DNA of 53,299 nucleotides from Bacteroidales bacterium (GCA_004555245.1 SFIS01000005.1:1-53299); one strand, 5' to 3'. Positions 1 through 8,599 are shown, counted from the first letter of the stretch. The notes: generated by a model from the sequence alone, not told the origin. Numbers and translations: made by a program.

Positions 1-18
1 CAAAACACATCATCAATC

Positions 19-528
19 ATGACAAAACAGGATATCAGCATTTTGAAAGGCGAGGACATTTTCTCGCTCATCGGAAAAGAGTGGATGCTTGTCACGGCAG
101 GCACAGAGGGCAAGGTGAACACCATGACAGCCTCGTGGGGCGGCATGGGATGGCTGTGGAACAAGCCCGTGGCGTTTGTCTTCATACGTCCTGAACGCTA
201 TACACATGATTTTGTGGAACGCACAGATCGCATGACGCTCTCTTTCCTTGGCGAGGAGCACCGTAAGGCGTTGCAGCTCTGCGGCTCTGTCTCCGGCCGC
301 GACCGTGACAAGATTGGCGAGGCAGGACTGACACCCGTGGCGCTGCAGACAGGAGCGACGGCATTCGCTGAGGCGCGGCTCGTGCTCGACTGCCGCAAGC
401 TCTACAAGGCTGACATGTCGGCCGACGGTTTCATCGACAGCGAAGTGCTGGCACGATGGTATAACGACAAGCCGGGCGGAGGGCTGCATACGCTCTACAT
501 TGCGGAGATAGAAGGCGTGTATGCCTGA
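19..528 (+). CDS. Flavin reductase family protein (FMN-binding split barrel)
   Basis: A 169-residue protein without signal peptide or membrane segment. Residues near 38-60 (TASWGGMGWLWNKPVAFVFI) resemble the FMN-binding stretch of the flavin reductase-like/FMN-binding split-barrel family, whose members bind FMN and often reduce it with NAD(P)H or act in small redox reactions. The length fits a single-domain member. The ATG at 19 is the first in frame and lies 18 bases inside the window, so an upstream promoter cannot be judged. The next gene on the same strand begins 58 bases downstream. The electron partner and substrate cannot be read from the sequence; family assignment is fairly safe, the reaction is not. 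Confidence 0.8.
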   Translation: MTKQDISILKGEDIFSLIGKEWMLVTAGTEGKVNTMTASWGGMGWLWNKPVAFVFIRPERYTHDFVERTDRMTLSFLGEEHRKALQLCGSVSGRDRDKIGEAGLTPVALQTGATAFAEARLVLDCRKLYKADMSADGFIDSEVLARWYNDKPGGGLHTLYIAEIEGVYA

Positions 529-586
529 ACCTAACGGCAAACAGACACCCTTGAAAACAATATCAACCTACTGACCCTTAACGACT

Positions 587-1396
587 ATGAAACGACAACT
601 GATGCTCGTGACGCTTCTGCTCGCGATGTTCGCTGCACCCGCCTGCAGCCAGAAGACATTCACCCATCCCTGGCAGGGGAAGAAGATAGCGTATTTCGGA
701 GATTCCATCACCGACCCGCGCGTGAAGGCCGGGACAAAGAAGTGGTGGTCGCTGCTGAGCGAATGGCTCGACGCCACAAGCTATTGCTACGCAATAAGCG
801 GACGGCAGTGGAACGACATACCGCGCCAGACGCAGGCCCTGCTCGACGAGCATGGGCAGGATGTCGATGCCATCATCATCTTCATGGGCACGAACGACTA
901 TAACCACGCCATCCCGCTCGGCGAATGGTATGACACCGACGAGCGTGAGGTGGCCTACACGCGCAACAAACAGCCTTACCGCCAGAAGCGCCCGCACCGC
1001 TCGCCGGCACTCAACGACACCACGGTGCGCGGAAGGATAAATATCGCGATGGGCCAGCTGAAGGAGCTGTACCCTACGAAGCAGATCGTGCTGCTCACTC
1101 CCATCCACCGTGCCTTCTTCACGTCGGGCGAGAAGAACGTTCAGCTTGACGAGCTCTATCCCAACAGCAACGGGGTATGGCTCGACAGTTATGTCGAGGC
1201 GGTGAAAGAGGCGGGCAATGTGTGGGCGGTGCCCGTGATTGACCTCAATGCGCTCTGCGGCCTCTATCCCCTTGCAGACAGCAACGCACAGTTCTTCTCC
1301 AGACCCGACACCGACCGCCTGCACCCCAACGATGCAGGCTACGAACGCATTGCAAAGACACTGTACTACCAGCTGCTGACACTACCCGTATTCTGA
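587..1396 (+). CDS. Exported SGNH/GDSL hydrolase
   Basis: A 269-residue protein with an N-terminal signal sequence ending near ACSQ (residues 1-21); Cys at about residue 20 could be lipidated, since APAC is a loose lipobox. The SGNH-fold signature is visible: block I FGDSITD with the nucleophilic Ser near residue 40, the GTNDY block III near 105 that supplies the oxyanion Asn, and DRLHPNDAGY near 245 with the Asp-x-x-His pair of block V. Members of this family are esterases or carbohydrate deacetylases acting outside the cytoplasm. The substrate is unknown; no polysaccharide-utilisation genes flank it. It lies 58 bases after the flavin reductase-like gene and may share its transcript. Confidence 0.85.
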   Translation: MKRQLMLVTLLLAMFAAPACSQKTFTHPWQGKKIAYFGDSITDPRVKAGTKKWWSLLSEWLDATSYCYAISGRQWNDIPRQTQALLDEHGQDVDAIIIFMGTNDYNHAIPLGEWYDTDEREVAYTRNKQPYRQKRPHRSPALNDTTVRGRINIAMGQLKELYPTKQIVLLTPIHRAFFTSGEKNVQLDELYPNSNGVWLDSYVEAVKEAGNVWAVPVIDLNALCGLYPLADSNAQFFSRPDTDRLHPNDAGYERIAKTLYYQLLTLPVF

Positions 1397-1479
1397 TGCC
1401 AGACAGTGGCGATGCAGGGAAAATAGCGTGAATTATGATTTTTTTACGCAAAACATTATGCGGAACGGATTCTTTGACG

Positions 1480-1487
1480 TAACTTTG
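1480..1487 (+). promoter_or_regulatory. Bacteroidetes-type -7 promoter element of rubredoxin
   Basis: TAACTTTG matches the Bacteroidetes sigma-ABfr -7 consensus TAnnTTTG. It lies about 60 bases before the rubredoxin start codon. No good TTTG -33 box is found 19-21 bases upstream, so the assignment rests on the -7 element only. Confidence 0.55.
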
Positions 1488-1548
1488 CAGGTGATAAACA
1501 AGAGAAAAGACAACATTTCAACAAACCCACAAAAAAACAATTACGATT

Positions 1549-1707
1549 ATGAAAAAGTATGTTTGCGACGTTTGCGGATGGGAGTATGACCCGGAAGTAG
1601 GCGTACCTGAAGAAGGTATCGAACCAGGCACACCGTTTGAAGAACTGCCTGATGACTTTGTATGCCCGTTGTGTTCTGTCGGAAAAGACCAGTTCTCGGA
1701 AGCCTAA
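1549..1707 (+). CDS. Rubredoxin
   Basis: A complete 52-residue ORF, MKKYVCDVCGWEY at its start and FVCPLCSVGKDQF near its end. The two CxxC pairs (Cys6/9 and Cys39/42) are the four ligands of the mononuclear iron site of rubredoxin, and the length is exactly that of the family. Rubredoxins carry single electrons, in anaerobes often to rubrerythrin or superoxide reductase; no such partner lies next to it here. A -7 promoter element sits at 1480-1487 and a strong hairpin terminator follows 30 bases after the stop, so it is probably its own transcription unit. The ORF is below the length at which automated callers are reliable, but the motif set leaves little doubt. Confidence 0.95.
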   Translation: MKKYVCDVCGWEYDPEVGVPEEGIEPGTPFEELPDDFVCPLCSVGKDQFSEA

Positions 1708-1735
1708 GATTCTGACGGAACCCATATAAAAAACA

Positions 1736-1796
1736 GCACTCCCGCTCCATCTCCGGTCAGCGAAAACCGCTTTCCGTATGGGGCGGGAGTGTTTTG
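1736..1796. terminator. Bidirectional terminator between rubredoxin and rodA
   Basis: CACTCCCGC (1737-1745) pairs with GCGGGAGTG (1783-1791), extended by CTCC/GGGG-type pairs, and is followed by TTTTG on the plus strand. On the minus strand the same hairpin is followed by a run of T (complement of AAAAAA near 1728-1733). It sits between two convergent genes and can serve both. Confidence 0.8.
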
Positions 1797-1860
1797 TGTT
1801 ATATGTTGTCTTGCGAAATCCTGCCGCCGGGCTTCTGCGAAGCCGCCGGCGGCGGTGCCG

Positions 1861-3330
1861 CTACTGTCTGACAAGGTTCCTGCCAGCGTCTATGCGGAGG
1901 AAGATGAAGAGGAGGATGGTGAATCCCCATAGCGACGAGCCGCCGTAGCTGAAGAAGGGCAGCGGAATGCCGATGACCGGCGTAAGGCCGAGCACCATGC
2001 CGACATTGATGAAGACATGGAAGAGAAAGATGCTTAGCACGCAATATCCGTAGATTCTGCCGAACTTGAACGGCTGCCGCTCGGCGAGATGTATGAGCCT
2101 CAGGATGAGGGCGAGGAAGAGCAGGAGCACACCTGCCGAGCCGAGGAAGCCCTCTTCTTCGCCCACCGTGCAGAAGATGAAGTCAGTGTCCTGCTCCGGG
2201 ACATACTTCAGCTTTGTCTGTGTGCCGTTGAGAAAACCCTTGCCCTGAAGGCCGCCCGAGCCTATCGCTATCTCGCTCTGGTGTACGTTGTAGCCCGCTC
2301 CGGCAAGGTCCTCCTCAAGTCCGAGGAGCACGTTGATGCGCTCGCGCTGATGCTTCTGCATCACATTGTTGAGGACATAGCTCGACGAATAGAAGAATGT
2401 GACCGAACCCAACGCAAAGGCAAGGATGAAGAAATAGCCCGCAAGACGCTCGCGAAGCCAGTGATAGAGCAGCATGCCGAGGATATAGGCCGTCAGCGCA
2501 AGCTGGACGTAGCAGCAGTCGAACGGTATGACAAACTTCGAGAATGCCACGGCAAGCAGCGTCACGGCAGCGGTGACGGTGGCGAGATGGCGTGTCAGAG
2601 GCTTGTCCTTGCAGTAGATGCGAACCATGCAGATGGTGAAGAGATGCACCATCAGGAGAACGGCAAACTTGCCGAGAGAGGTGGGCATGGCGAGAAATTC
2701 CACATCCTCGTATCTTATGCCTATGACAAAATATGCCACCATCGCTACGCCGGTGAAGAGGATCGAGCCCGGCATGCCCTCTCTGTAGAACATGAGGAAG
2801 AGCGAGAGATAGACAAGGGCGGAGCCCGTCTCCTTCTGGGCGATGATGAGAAGCATGGGCAGGAGGACGACAGCGGCTGCCATGGCGAAGTCGCGCGTCT
2901 TGCCCAGCGAGAAACCGTAGGTGGACATCAGCTTCGCGGCGGCAAGAGCCGTTGCGAACTTGGCGAACTCAGCCGGCTGAAGACGCAGCGGGCCAAGCAC
3001 AAGCCACGAGCGGGAACCCTTGATCTCGTGAGGGTTGAACACCGTGGCGAAGAGAAGGATGACGAGGGCGGCATAGATGAGGAAGGCGAAAGTGGAATAG
3101 AAGCGGTCGTCCATCATGAGAATGACGAAAGCGAGACACACCGACGTGCCTATCCATAATATCTGCATTCCTGAGCGTGTGGAGAGGCTGAAGATGTCAG
3201 TGTCGCCGAAAGAGTAGCTCGCACCGCAGACACTCACCCACCCGAAAGAGAGGAGGGCAAGGTAGATGCCTATCGTCCACCAGTCGAGCGAACGGAGTAT
3301 GCCTTTGCTGTTATCTGTTCCTTGAGCCAT
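1861..3330 (-). CDS. rodA: Rod shape-determining protein RodA (SEDS peptidoglycan glycosyltransferase)
   Basis: A 489-residue polytopic membrane protein of the SEDS family (RodA/FtsW/SpoVE), which polymerises lipid II into glycan strands during side-wall growth together with PBP2. Family landmarks: the ITGHELKGSRSW-like stretch here reading FNPHEIKGSRSWLVLGPLRLQPAEFAKF near residues 98-125, and the C-terminal GLTPVIGIPLPFFSYGGSSLW segment near 450-470. It is longer than the E. coli protein (about 370 residues) because of an enlarged central loop region. Its start overlaps the end of the PBP2 gene by 20 bases, which indicates translational coupling of the two partner enzymes. Last gene of the mre cluster. 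Alternative FtsW identity is unlikely in this context. Confidence 0.93.
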   Translation of the reverse strand: MAQGTDNSKGILRSLDWWTIGIYLALLSFGWVSVCGASYSFGDTDIFSLSTRSGMQILWIGTSVCLAFVILMMDDRFYSTFAFLIYAALVILLFATVFNPHEIKGSRSWLVLGPLRLQPAEFAKFATALAAAKLMSTYGFSLGKTRDFAMAAAVVLLPMLLIIAQKETGSALVYLSLFLMFYREGMPGSILFTGVAMVAYFVIGIRYEDVEFLAMPTSLGKFAVLLMVHLFTICMVRIYCKDKPLTRHLATVTAAVTLLAVAFSKFVIPFDCCYVQLALTAYILGMLLYHWLRERLAGYFFILAFALGSVTFFYSSSYVLNNVMQKHQRERINVLLGLEEDLAGAGYNVHQSEIAIGSGGLQGKGFLNGTQTKLKYVPEQDTDFIFCTVGEEEGFLGSAGVLLLFLALILRLIHLAERQPFKFGRIYGYCVLSIFLFHVFINVGMVLGLTPVIGIPLPFFSYGGSSLWGFTILLFIFLRIDAGRNLVRQ

Positions 3331-5158
3331 AAGCTATTCGTCTGTGTTGGAAGTCGTCAGCGCGTTTCTCGCTGGCGGCAGAGAGTTTGCCGTTGATATA
3401 CTTTTCCATCATCAGCGCACCGATGGGCACGCCGTAGTCTGCACCGAAGCCGCCGTTCTCCACATAGACCGCAATGGCGATGCGGGGATTGTCCATCGGG
3501 GCGAAACCCATGAAGACGGAGTGGTCCTGACCGCGGTTCTGGGCCGTTCCGGTCTTGCCGCAGACAAGATAGTCGGCACGGTTGGCGGCGCGGCAGGTGC
3601 CTTTCACGACTGACGACCTCATGCCTGCCACAACCCAGTCGTATGCGCTGCGGGAGGCTTTCGTGTAGTGGCGTTTAGTAAAGAGTGTGTCCAACGGCTC
3701 GCCTTTGACCGTCTTCACCACATGGGGCGTGATGTAGTAGCCGCGGTTGGCTATCGTGGCGCCGAGGTTGGCTATCTGGAGGGGCGTGAGATTCACCTCA
3801 CCCTGGCCGATGGAGATGGAGATGACGGTCAGGCCGTTCCATGAACCCTTGTATGCGTTGTCGTAGTACTCGGCATTGGGGATGAGCCCGCGCTTCTCGC
3901 CCGGAAGGTCGATGCCAAGCTTGTAGCCGAAGCCCATGGAGACCATGTAGTCTCGCCAGGTGTTCATCGCATTCTGCGTCGTGCCGTATTTCCTCTTAGC
4001 CCCGATCATGTGATACAAGCCCCAGCAGAAATAGGCGTTGCACGATGTACTGAGAGCCTCTACGATGGGCAGCGGCGAACCGTGGCCGTGGCAGCCGACA
4101 TGAAGGCCCTTGTATTGGAAGCCGTGATAGCAAGGATAAAGGGTGTGGGGCGTGATGATGCCTTCGGTCATGTAGGTCAGGGCCTGGGAGGTCTTGAATG
4201 TGGAGCCGGGAGGATACTGCCCCATTATCGAACGGTTGAGCAACGGACGCCAGGGGTCGCGAGACAGAAGGGCGTGATTCTTTCCGCGCTTGCGACCTAC
4301 CATGCGCCGGGGGTCGTAAGTAGGGGAGGACACCATGCACAACACCTCGCCCGTAGAAGGCTCGATGGCCACGATGGACCCTATCTTGCCTTCGAGAAGA
4401 CGCTCGCCGAGAGCCTGAAGCTCGATGTCGAGAGAGAGGGTGAGGTCTTTGCCGGCCACGGGCTTGTGGTCGTAGAGACCGTTCTTGTATTTTCCCTGAA
4501 TACGTCCGCGAGCATCGCGCAGCAGAATCTGGACACCCTTCTCGCCGCGAAGCTGCTTCTCGTAGTAGCGCTCCACGCCAAGTTTCCCGATGTAGTCGCC
4601 TGCCTGGTAATAGTCGTCATCCTCGATGTCGTATTGAGACACCTCGGCAACATCTCCAAGAACATGGGCGGCATAAGGATATTGATATTGTCTGATGGAA
4701 CGTTTCTGGACGTAAAAGCCGGGGAAACGGAAGAGTTTCTCCTGAAACATGGCGAACTCCTGCTCTGACAGCTGCGACATGAAGAGCTGTTGCGTGAACT
4801 TCGAATAGCCAGGGTTGCGGTTGTAATCCTTTATCTCAGACATACGTTTCTCATAATACTGAGGCGTGATGCCGAGAGCCTCGCAGAACTCGAGGGTGTC
4901 GATGTGTCCGCGCTGCTCGTTCATGATGACCATAAGGTCGTACGACGGCTCGTTATAGACAAGGAGCTTGCCGTTGCGGTCAGTGATGACACCGCGCGAC
5001 GGATACTCTATCTTTTTGAAGAACGCGTTTGAATCCGCACTCTTCCGATAGTCGTCGCTCATTATCTGCAGGACAAAGAGACGTATGATATATATGACGA
5101 CGATGGCTGTCGCCACCCCGCCTATGACGTATTTACGATTTTCTAATCCGTAGTCCAC
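3311..5158 (-). CDS. mrdA: Penicillin-binding protein 2 (elongation-specific transpeptidase)
   Basis: A 615-residue class B penicillin-binding protein that cross-links peptidoglycan in the elongasome with RodA. It has an N-terminal membrane anchor (residues 10-32), a PBP dimerisation/pedestal domain (about 50-230), and a transpeptidase domain with the three active-site motifs: Ser319-Thr-Phe-Lys322, Ser372-Cys-Asn374 and Lys535-Thr-Gly537. All catalytic residues are present. The start at 5158 places the anchor correctly. The 20-base overlap with rodA and the upstream mreD, mreC, mreB identify it as MrdA rather than FtsI. A 139-base gap, containing a repeated AT-rich motif, separates it from mreD. 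Confidence 0.93.
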   Translation of the reverse strand: MDYGLENRKYVIGGVATAIVVIYIIRLFVLQIMSDDYRKSADSNAFFKKIEYPSRGVITDRNGKLLVYNEPSYDLMVIMNEQRGHIDTLEFCEALGITPQYYEKRMSEIKDYNRNPGYSKFTQQLFMSQLSEQEFAMFQEKLFRFPGFYVQKRSIRQYQYPYAAHVLGDVAEVSQYDIEDDDYYQAGDYIGKLGVERYYEKQLRGEKGVQILLRDARGRIQGKYKNGLYDHKPVAGKDLTLSLDIELQALGERLLEGKIGSIVAIEPSTGEVLCMVSSPTYDPRRMVGRKRGKNHALLSRDPWRPLLNRSIMGQYPPGSTFKTSQALTYMTEGIITPHTLYPCYHGFQYKGLHVGCHGHGSPLPIVEALSTSCNAYFCWGLYHMIGAKRKYGTTQNAMNTWRDYMVSMGFGYKLGIDLPGEKRGLIPNAEYYDNAYKGSWNGLTVISISIGQGEVNLTPLQIANLGATIANRGYYITPHVVKTVKGEPLDTLFTKRHYTKASRSAYDWVVAGMRSSVVKGTCRAANRADYLVCGKTGTAQNRGQDHSVFMGFAPMDNPRIAIAVYVENGGFGADYGVPIGALMMEKYINGKLSAASEKRADDFQHRRIAYGSRNR

Positions 5159-5229
5159 AGTGTGAGAAAAGAATGCTGAATTGGAGGTCGGTTATGCTGA
5201 AAAGATGCTGTCTGCACATTATATAATAC

Positions 5230-5256
5230 ATAACACCTTAATATTATATATGTATG
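5230..5256 (-). other. AT-rich 3'-flank motif, copy 1 (mreD/PBP2 gap)
   Basis: Read on the minus strand this is CATACATATATAATATT followed by AAGGTGTTAT. It begins 42 bases after the mreD stop codon. Two other copies follow gpsA and mnmA in the same orientation. Function unknown; candidates are a transcript 3'-end or processing signal or an internal promoter. Confidence 0.45.
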
Positions 5257-5297
5257 CCTTGTCTGTAGCACACGAGACGCGGCATGAATTGTTGTCG

Positions 5298-5795
5298 TCA
5301 GCTGCGTATCTTCTCTATGGCGAGTATGATGACAAGCGTGATGAGCGTGCTGCCGCCAATACATTCTGCCCAAAGTATGGGATTGAAGAACGTGAATGTC
5401 TCGAGAGAGAAGAATGCGATGCAATAGACGAGGGTGATGATGAGGCTGTAGGTGAGATATTTCAGCCATCCCATACTCTTGAACGAGGGCGTGAGGCTCT
5501 CGCCGTCGTCATCGTTGACGAAGAGACGAAGTATGGCGGGCTGAATAAGTCCGATGAGTGTCATGGCTCCGGCTGCCACACCCGGAGTGTTGGCGAAGAT
5601 GTCAATGACCAGGCCGGTGGTGAAACACCATACCAACGCGCTCCACCTTGACTTTCCTAACTCAAAATGCAGCGGCAGCATGAGATAGACCAGGGGGGTG
5701 GCGATGTTGAAGATGTGTATGCGGTTGAGAACCAGCACCTGTACAACCGCCAGTGTGAGCATCAGTGCGAGACGTTTGAAAAAATCTGTTGTCAT
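5298..5795 (-). CDS. mreD: Rod shape-determining protein MreD
   Basis: A 165-residue, very hydrophobic protein with about five predicted membrane segments and no enzymatic motif, the length and profile of MreD. MreD is the inner-membrane component of the elongasome that works with MreC. The sequence is poorly conserved across bacteria, so the call relies on its hydropathy, size and position: it begins 13 bases after mreC and is followed by PBP2. Start ATG at 5795 gives MTTDFFKRLALMLTLAVVQV, a plausible first membrane helix. Confidence 0.85.
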   Translation of the reverse strand: MTTDFFKRLALMLTLAVVQVLVLNRIHIFNIATPLVYLMLPLHFELGKSRWSALVWCFTTGLVIDIFANTPGVAAGAMTLIGLIQPAILRLFVNDDDGESLTPSFKSMGWLKYLTYSLIITLVYCIAFFSLETFTFFNPILWAECIGGSTLITLVIILAIEKIRS

Positions 5796-5808
5796 GTGGT
5801 TAGGCGCC

Positions 5809-6678
5809 TTATATCTTGTCTTTCTTCATTCTGATGGAATCTTCTGCCGAACGCAGGATGTTGATGCGTTCGCGCAATGCCTTGTCGTCGATGACGCATA
5901 CGTTGCGCAGATTGCCGAAATCTGTTGACAGTTCAACCATCAGGCGGTAGGAGAGACCGTCGGGAGAATTATATACATGCAGTATCTTGCCAACCATCAC
6001 GCCTTTCGGGAAGACTGAACTGTAGCCCGAGGTGACGACTTTGTCGTAGAGCCGGAAATGTGCATGGCGGGGAATGTCGTCAACGTATGCGTGTCTTGAC
6101 GAGCCGCCTTCCCAATGCAGATACCCGAAATATCCTCTGCCCTCGATGCAGCAGCTGATCTTGGAGTGTGAGGACAGGGCGGGAATCACTACGCTGTAGT
6201 TTGCCGTTGCCTGATAGACGATGCCCACGATGCCCGTCCCGCAGACAACACCCATGTCGGGGCGCACGCCGTCTGCCGTACCCTTGTCGAGCGTGATGAA
6301 GTTGTCCGCCTTGTCGATGCTGTTGCTTATCACGCGGGCTGGGATGATGCGGCTGCCGTGAAGAGCCGCCTCAAGGGTGCGTTCCGTGATGCCCGTGTCT
6401 TGTGTCGCGTCGAGAAGACGTTCGCTGAGCAGTGCAACTTGCTTCTCAAGATATACGTTGCGCTGTGTGAGACGCTCGTTCACCTTGGTCAGGGAGAAGA
6501 ACTGGTTGACGGCAGAAGAGGCTTCGTAAACCTTCCCGGACACTATGTTGGCTGACGTGAACCATACGCTGCCCTGATATCCATTGAACTGGAAGAGCAG
6601 CACCATGGATATTGTCTCGAGCAGGATGAAGACAAACCAGTGATGATATTTCTGCAGGAAATCGGCTAAGTTGTGCAT
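5809..6678 (-). CDS. mreC: Rod shape-determining protein MreC
   Basis: MreC is a bitopic periplasmic scaffold that activates PBP2/RodA. I choose the ATG at 6678 (MHNLADFLQKYHHWFVFILL), giving 289 residues, instead of an upstream in-frame ATG at 6753, because the additional 25 residues are low in conservation-like character and would displace the membrane anchor. The protein has one membrane helix (residues 13-31), a coiled coil (about 45-85, KVNERLTQRNVYLEKQVALL) and the beta-barrel MreC core with GVVCGTGIVGIVYQATANYS near 135-160. A strong hairpin lies in the gap between mreB and this gene. Followed 13 bases later by mreD. Confidence 0.9.
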   Translation of the reverse strand: MHNLADFLQKYHHWFVFILLETISMVLLFQFNGYQGSVWFTSANIVSGKVYEASSAVNQFFSLTKVNERLTQRNVYLEKQVALLSERLLDATQDTGITERTLEAALHGSRIIPARVISNSIDKADNFITLDKGTADGVRPDMGVVCGTGIVGIVYQATANYSVVIPALSSHSKISCCIEGRGYFGYLHWEGGSSRHAYVDDIPRHAHFRLYDKVVTSGYSSVFPKGVMVGKILHVYNSPDGLSYRLMVELSTDFGNLRNVCVIDDKALRERINILRSAEDSIRMKKDKI

Positions 6679-6765
6679 TTGGCTGTGATGGAGAGTGATG
6701 GCGGCACAGGAGTGCAGGCTACGGCACCGGGCCGTCTGCAAGCCTGTACGCAACCATAATCAGTA

Positions 6766-6807
6766 AAGGCAGGCATCGTCCCTGGTATGCCGGACGCTGC
6801 CTGCCTT
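6766..6807 (-). terminator. Intercistronic hairpin between mreB and mreC
   Basis: 6766-6781 and 6792-6807 are complementary over 16 positions with one mismatch (AAGGCAGGC...GCCTGCCTT arms) around a 10-base loop. On the minus strand it is followed only by TTTA, so it may be a weak attenuator or an RNA-stability hairpin rather than a full terminator. It lies 14 bases after the mreB stop. Confidence 0.6.
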
Positions 6808-6820
6808 GTCTGTTGTAATG

Positions 6821-7843
6821 TTATCTCATGAGGAAAGAGAAGCGGTCAACGTTCTTCAGTGCTATGCCAGCACCTTTTGCTACGGAATGGAGTGGGTCGT
6901 CGGCGATGTGGAAAGGAATGTTGATCTTGTTCTGGAGGCGCTTGTCCAGGCCGCGCAGCAGCGCACCGCCGCCAGAGAGATAGATTCCGTTCTTCACGAT
7001 GTCGGCGTAAAGCTCCGGCGGCGTGTTCTCGAGAGCGTTGAGCACGGCGTTCTCGATCTTCACGATTGTCTTGTCGAGACAGTGGGCTATCTCCTGATAG
7101 CATACGGGCACCTCCATAGGCAGTGCCGTGATGCGGTTCGGACCGTGTATGACGTAGTCTTCCGGAGCCTCGTCGCCAAGGTCGGTGAGTGCAGAGCCGA
7201 CATGAATCTTGATGCGTTCTGCCATGCGCTCTGAGACTTTCACGTTGTGTTGTCTTGACATATACTCCTGAATGTCTGCCGTGAGGTCGTCGCCCGCCGT
7301 TCTGATAGAGTTGTTCGAGACGATGCCGCCGAGCGAGATGACGGCTATCTCGGTTGATCCGCCGCCTATATCGACTATCATGTTTCCTTCCGGAGCTTCA
7401 ACGTCGATGCCTATGCCGATGGCTGCCGCCATAGGCTCGAAGATGAGATAGACGTCACGTCCGTCTGCATGTTCTGCCGAATCGCGCACCGCACGCAGCT
7501 CCACTTCTGTCGAGCCAGACGGCACGCCGATTACCATGCGGAGCGAGGGAGAGAAGAGACGGCTTCCGGAGTGAACCATCTTTATCAGTCCGCGCATCAT
7601 CTGCTCGCAGGCGGAGAAGTCGGCTATCACACCGTCGCGCAACGGACGTATCGTGCGGATGTTGTCGTGCGTCTTCTCGTACATCATTTTTGCTTTGGCA
7701 CCCACTGCTATCATCTTGTCTGTGCGGCGGTCCAGAGCGACAACCGAAGGCTCGTCAACGACAATCTTGTCATCGCTGATGATGATGGTGTTGGCGGTCC
7801 CGAGGTCCATTGCTATTTCTTGTACAAATGAGAGAAATCCCAT
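6821..7843 (-). CDS. mreB: Actin-like rod shape protein MreB
   Basis: A 340-residue bacterial actin that polymerises under the membrane and positions the cell-wall elongation machinery. Visible landmarks are the phosphate-1 motif DLGTANT at residues 13-19, the phosphate-2 motif DIGGGSTEIAVISLGG near 158-173, and the adenosine-region GGGALLRGLD near 290-299. The amphipathic N-terminal start MGFLSFVQEI suits membrane binding. Length is normal for MreB. It follows the IMP cyclohydrolase gene by 56 bases and precedes mreC, the usual mreBCD order. Confidence 0.96.
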   Translation of the reverse strand: MGFLSFVQEIAMDLGTANTIIISDDKIVVDEPSVVALDRRTDKMIAVGAKAKMMYEKTHDNIRTIRPLRDGVIADFSACEQMMRGLIKMVHSGSRLFSPSLRMVIGVPSGSTEVELRAVRDSAEHADGRDVYLIFEPMAAAIGIGIDVEAPEGNMIVDIGGGSTEIAVISLGGIVSNNSIRTAGDDLTADIQEYMSRQHNVKVSERMAERIKIHVGSALTDLGDEAPEDYVIHGPNRITALPMEVPVCYQEIAHCLDKTIVKIENAVLNALENTPPELYADIVKNGIYLSGGGALLRGLDKRLQNKINIPFHIADDPLHSVAKGAGIALKNVDRFSFLMR

Positions 7844-7899
7844 AATGTCTGTATGTTTTGTTTGTTATGTGTGGTGTTCTGTTGTTTCTGTGCGGTGTC

Positions 7900-8502
7900 T
7901 TATGCCTGCTGCTGCTCGAACCATGCGTTGATGGCGGTGTCGTAGTGGCTGCTGACGCCGAAAGCGCGTGTAGCGAACAGGCGTCTCTGGTCTTCGGTGG
8001 TCTTGGCGCCTTGCTTGCTCACGATGTCGAGCAGCATTCCGTATTCGGCTTTCGAAGGTATGATGACAACATCCTTATAGTTCTTTGCGCCGGCACGGAT
8101 GAGCGAGATGCCGCCTATGTCGATTTTCTCTATGATGTCCGCCTGTGACGCTCCGCTTGCCACTGTCTGCTCGAAGGGGTAGAGGTCAACGATGACGAGG
8201 TCGATCTCCGGTATCTCGTATTGTGCCATCTGCTCTCTGTCGCCCTCGTTGTCACGGCGTGCGAGGATGCCTCCGAACACTTTCGGGTGCAGTGTCTTCA
8301 CTCTGCCTCCGAGGATGGAAGGATATGTTGTCACGTCTTCCACTTTCTGACACTCGTATCCCAATGATTCGATGAATGTCTGGGTGCCGCCTGTTGAGAG
8401 GAATCTGACGCCTTCGCTGTTCAGCTTCTCGAGCAGTTGGTCGAGCCCGTCTTTGTGAAACACTGAAATCAGTGCTGTCTTGATTGTCTTTGTTTCTGCC
8501 AT
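7900..8502 (-). CDS. IMP cyclohydrolase, stand-alone N-terminal domain of PurH
   Basis: A 200-residue protein equal to the N-terminal MGS-like domain of bifunctional PurH. It converts FAICAR to IMP, the last step of purine synthesis. Visible are the substrate-binding GGTQTF (about 36-41), GGRVKTLHP (65-73) with the catalytic Lys, DLYPF (near 105) and KIDIGGISLIRAGAKNYKDV (about 127-146). The protein stops at EQQQA, exactly where the domain boundary lies in PurH; the AICAR transformylase half (about 300 residues) is absent, and only 56 bases separate the stop from mreB, so no relic remains. Transformylation must be done by a protein encoded elsewhere. It lies inside the mre cluster. Confidence 0.88.
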   Translation of the reverse strand: MAETKTIKTALISVFHKDGLDQLLEKLNSEGVRFLSTGGTQTFIESLGYECQKVEDVTTYPSILGGRVKTLHPKVFGGILARRDNEGDREQMAQYEIPEIDLVIVDLYPFEQTVASGASQADIIEKIDIGGISLIRAGAKNYKDVVIIPSKAEYGMLLDIVSKQGAKTTEDQRRLFATRAFGVSSHYDTAINAWFEQQQA

Positions 8503-8599
8503 GTCTTTGTCTTTCTATGTTCAAATGCTATGTTTTGTTGTTTTCTCTTGTCATGCTGCCTATACTTGCGCGCCGCAGCCGGAAGCCTGTGCGGCAGCA

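Noticed and set aside
2089..3159. 356-codon plus-strand ORF
   Set aside because: Antisense to rodA; charged, repetitive composition and no family resemblance. The rodA reading has clear SEDS motifs.
7844..7900. Frameshifted remainder of bifunctional purH
   Set aside because: Only 56 bases separate the stop from mreB, and the protein ends at a natural domain boundary; the short form is real.
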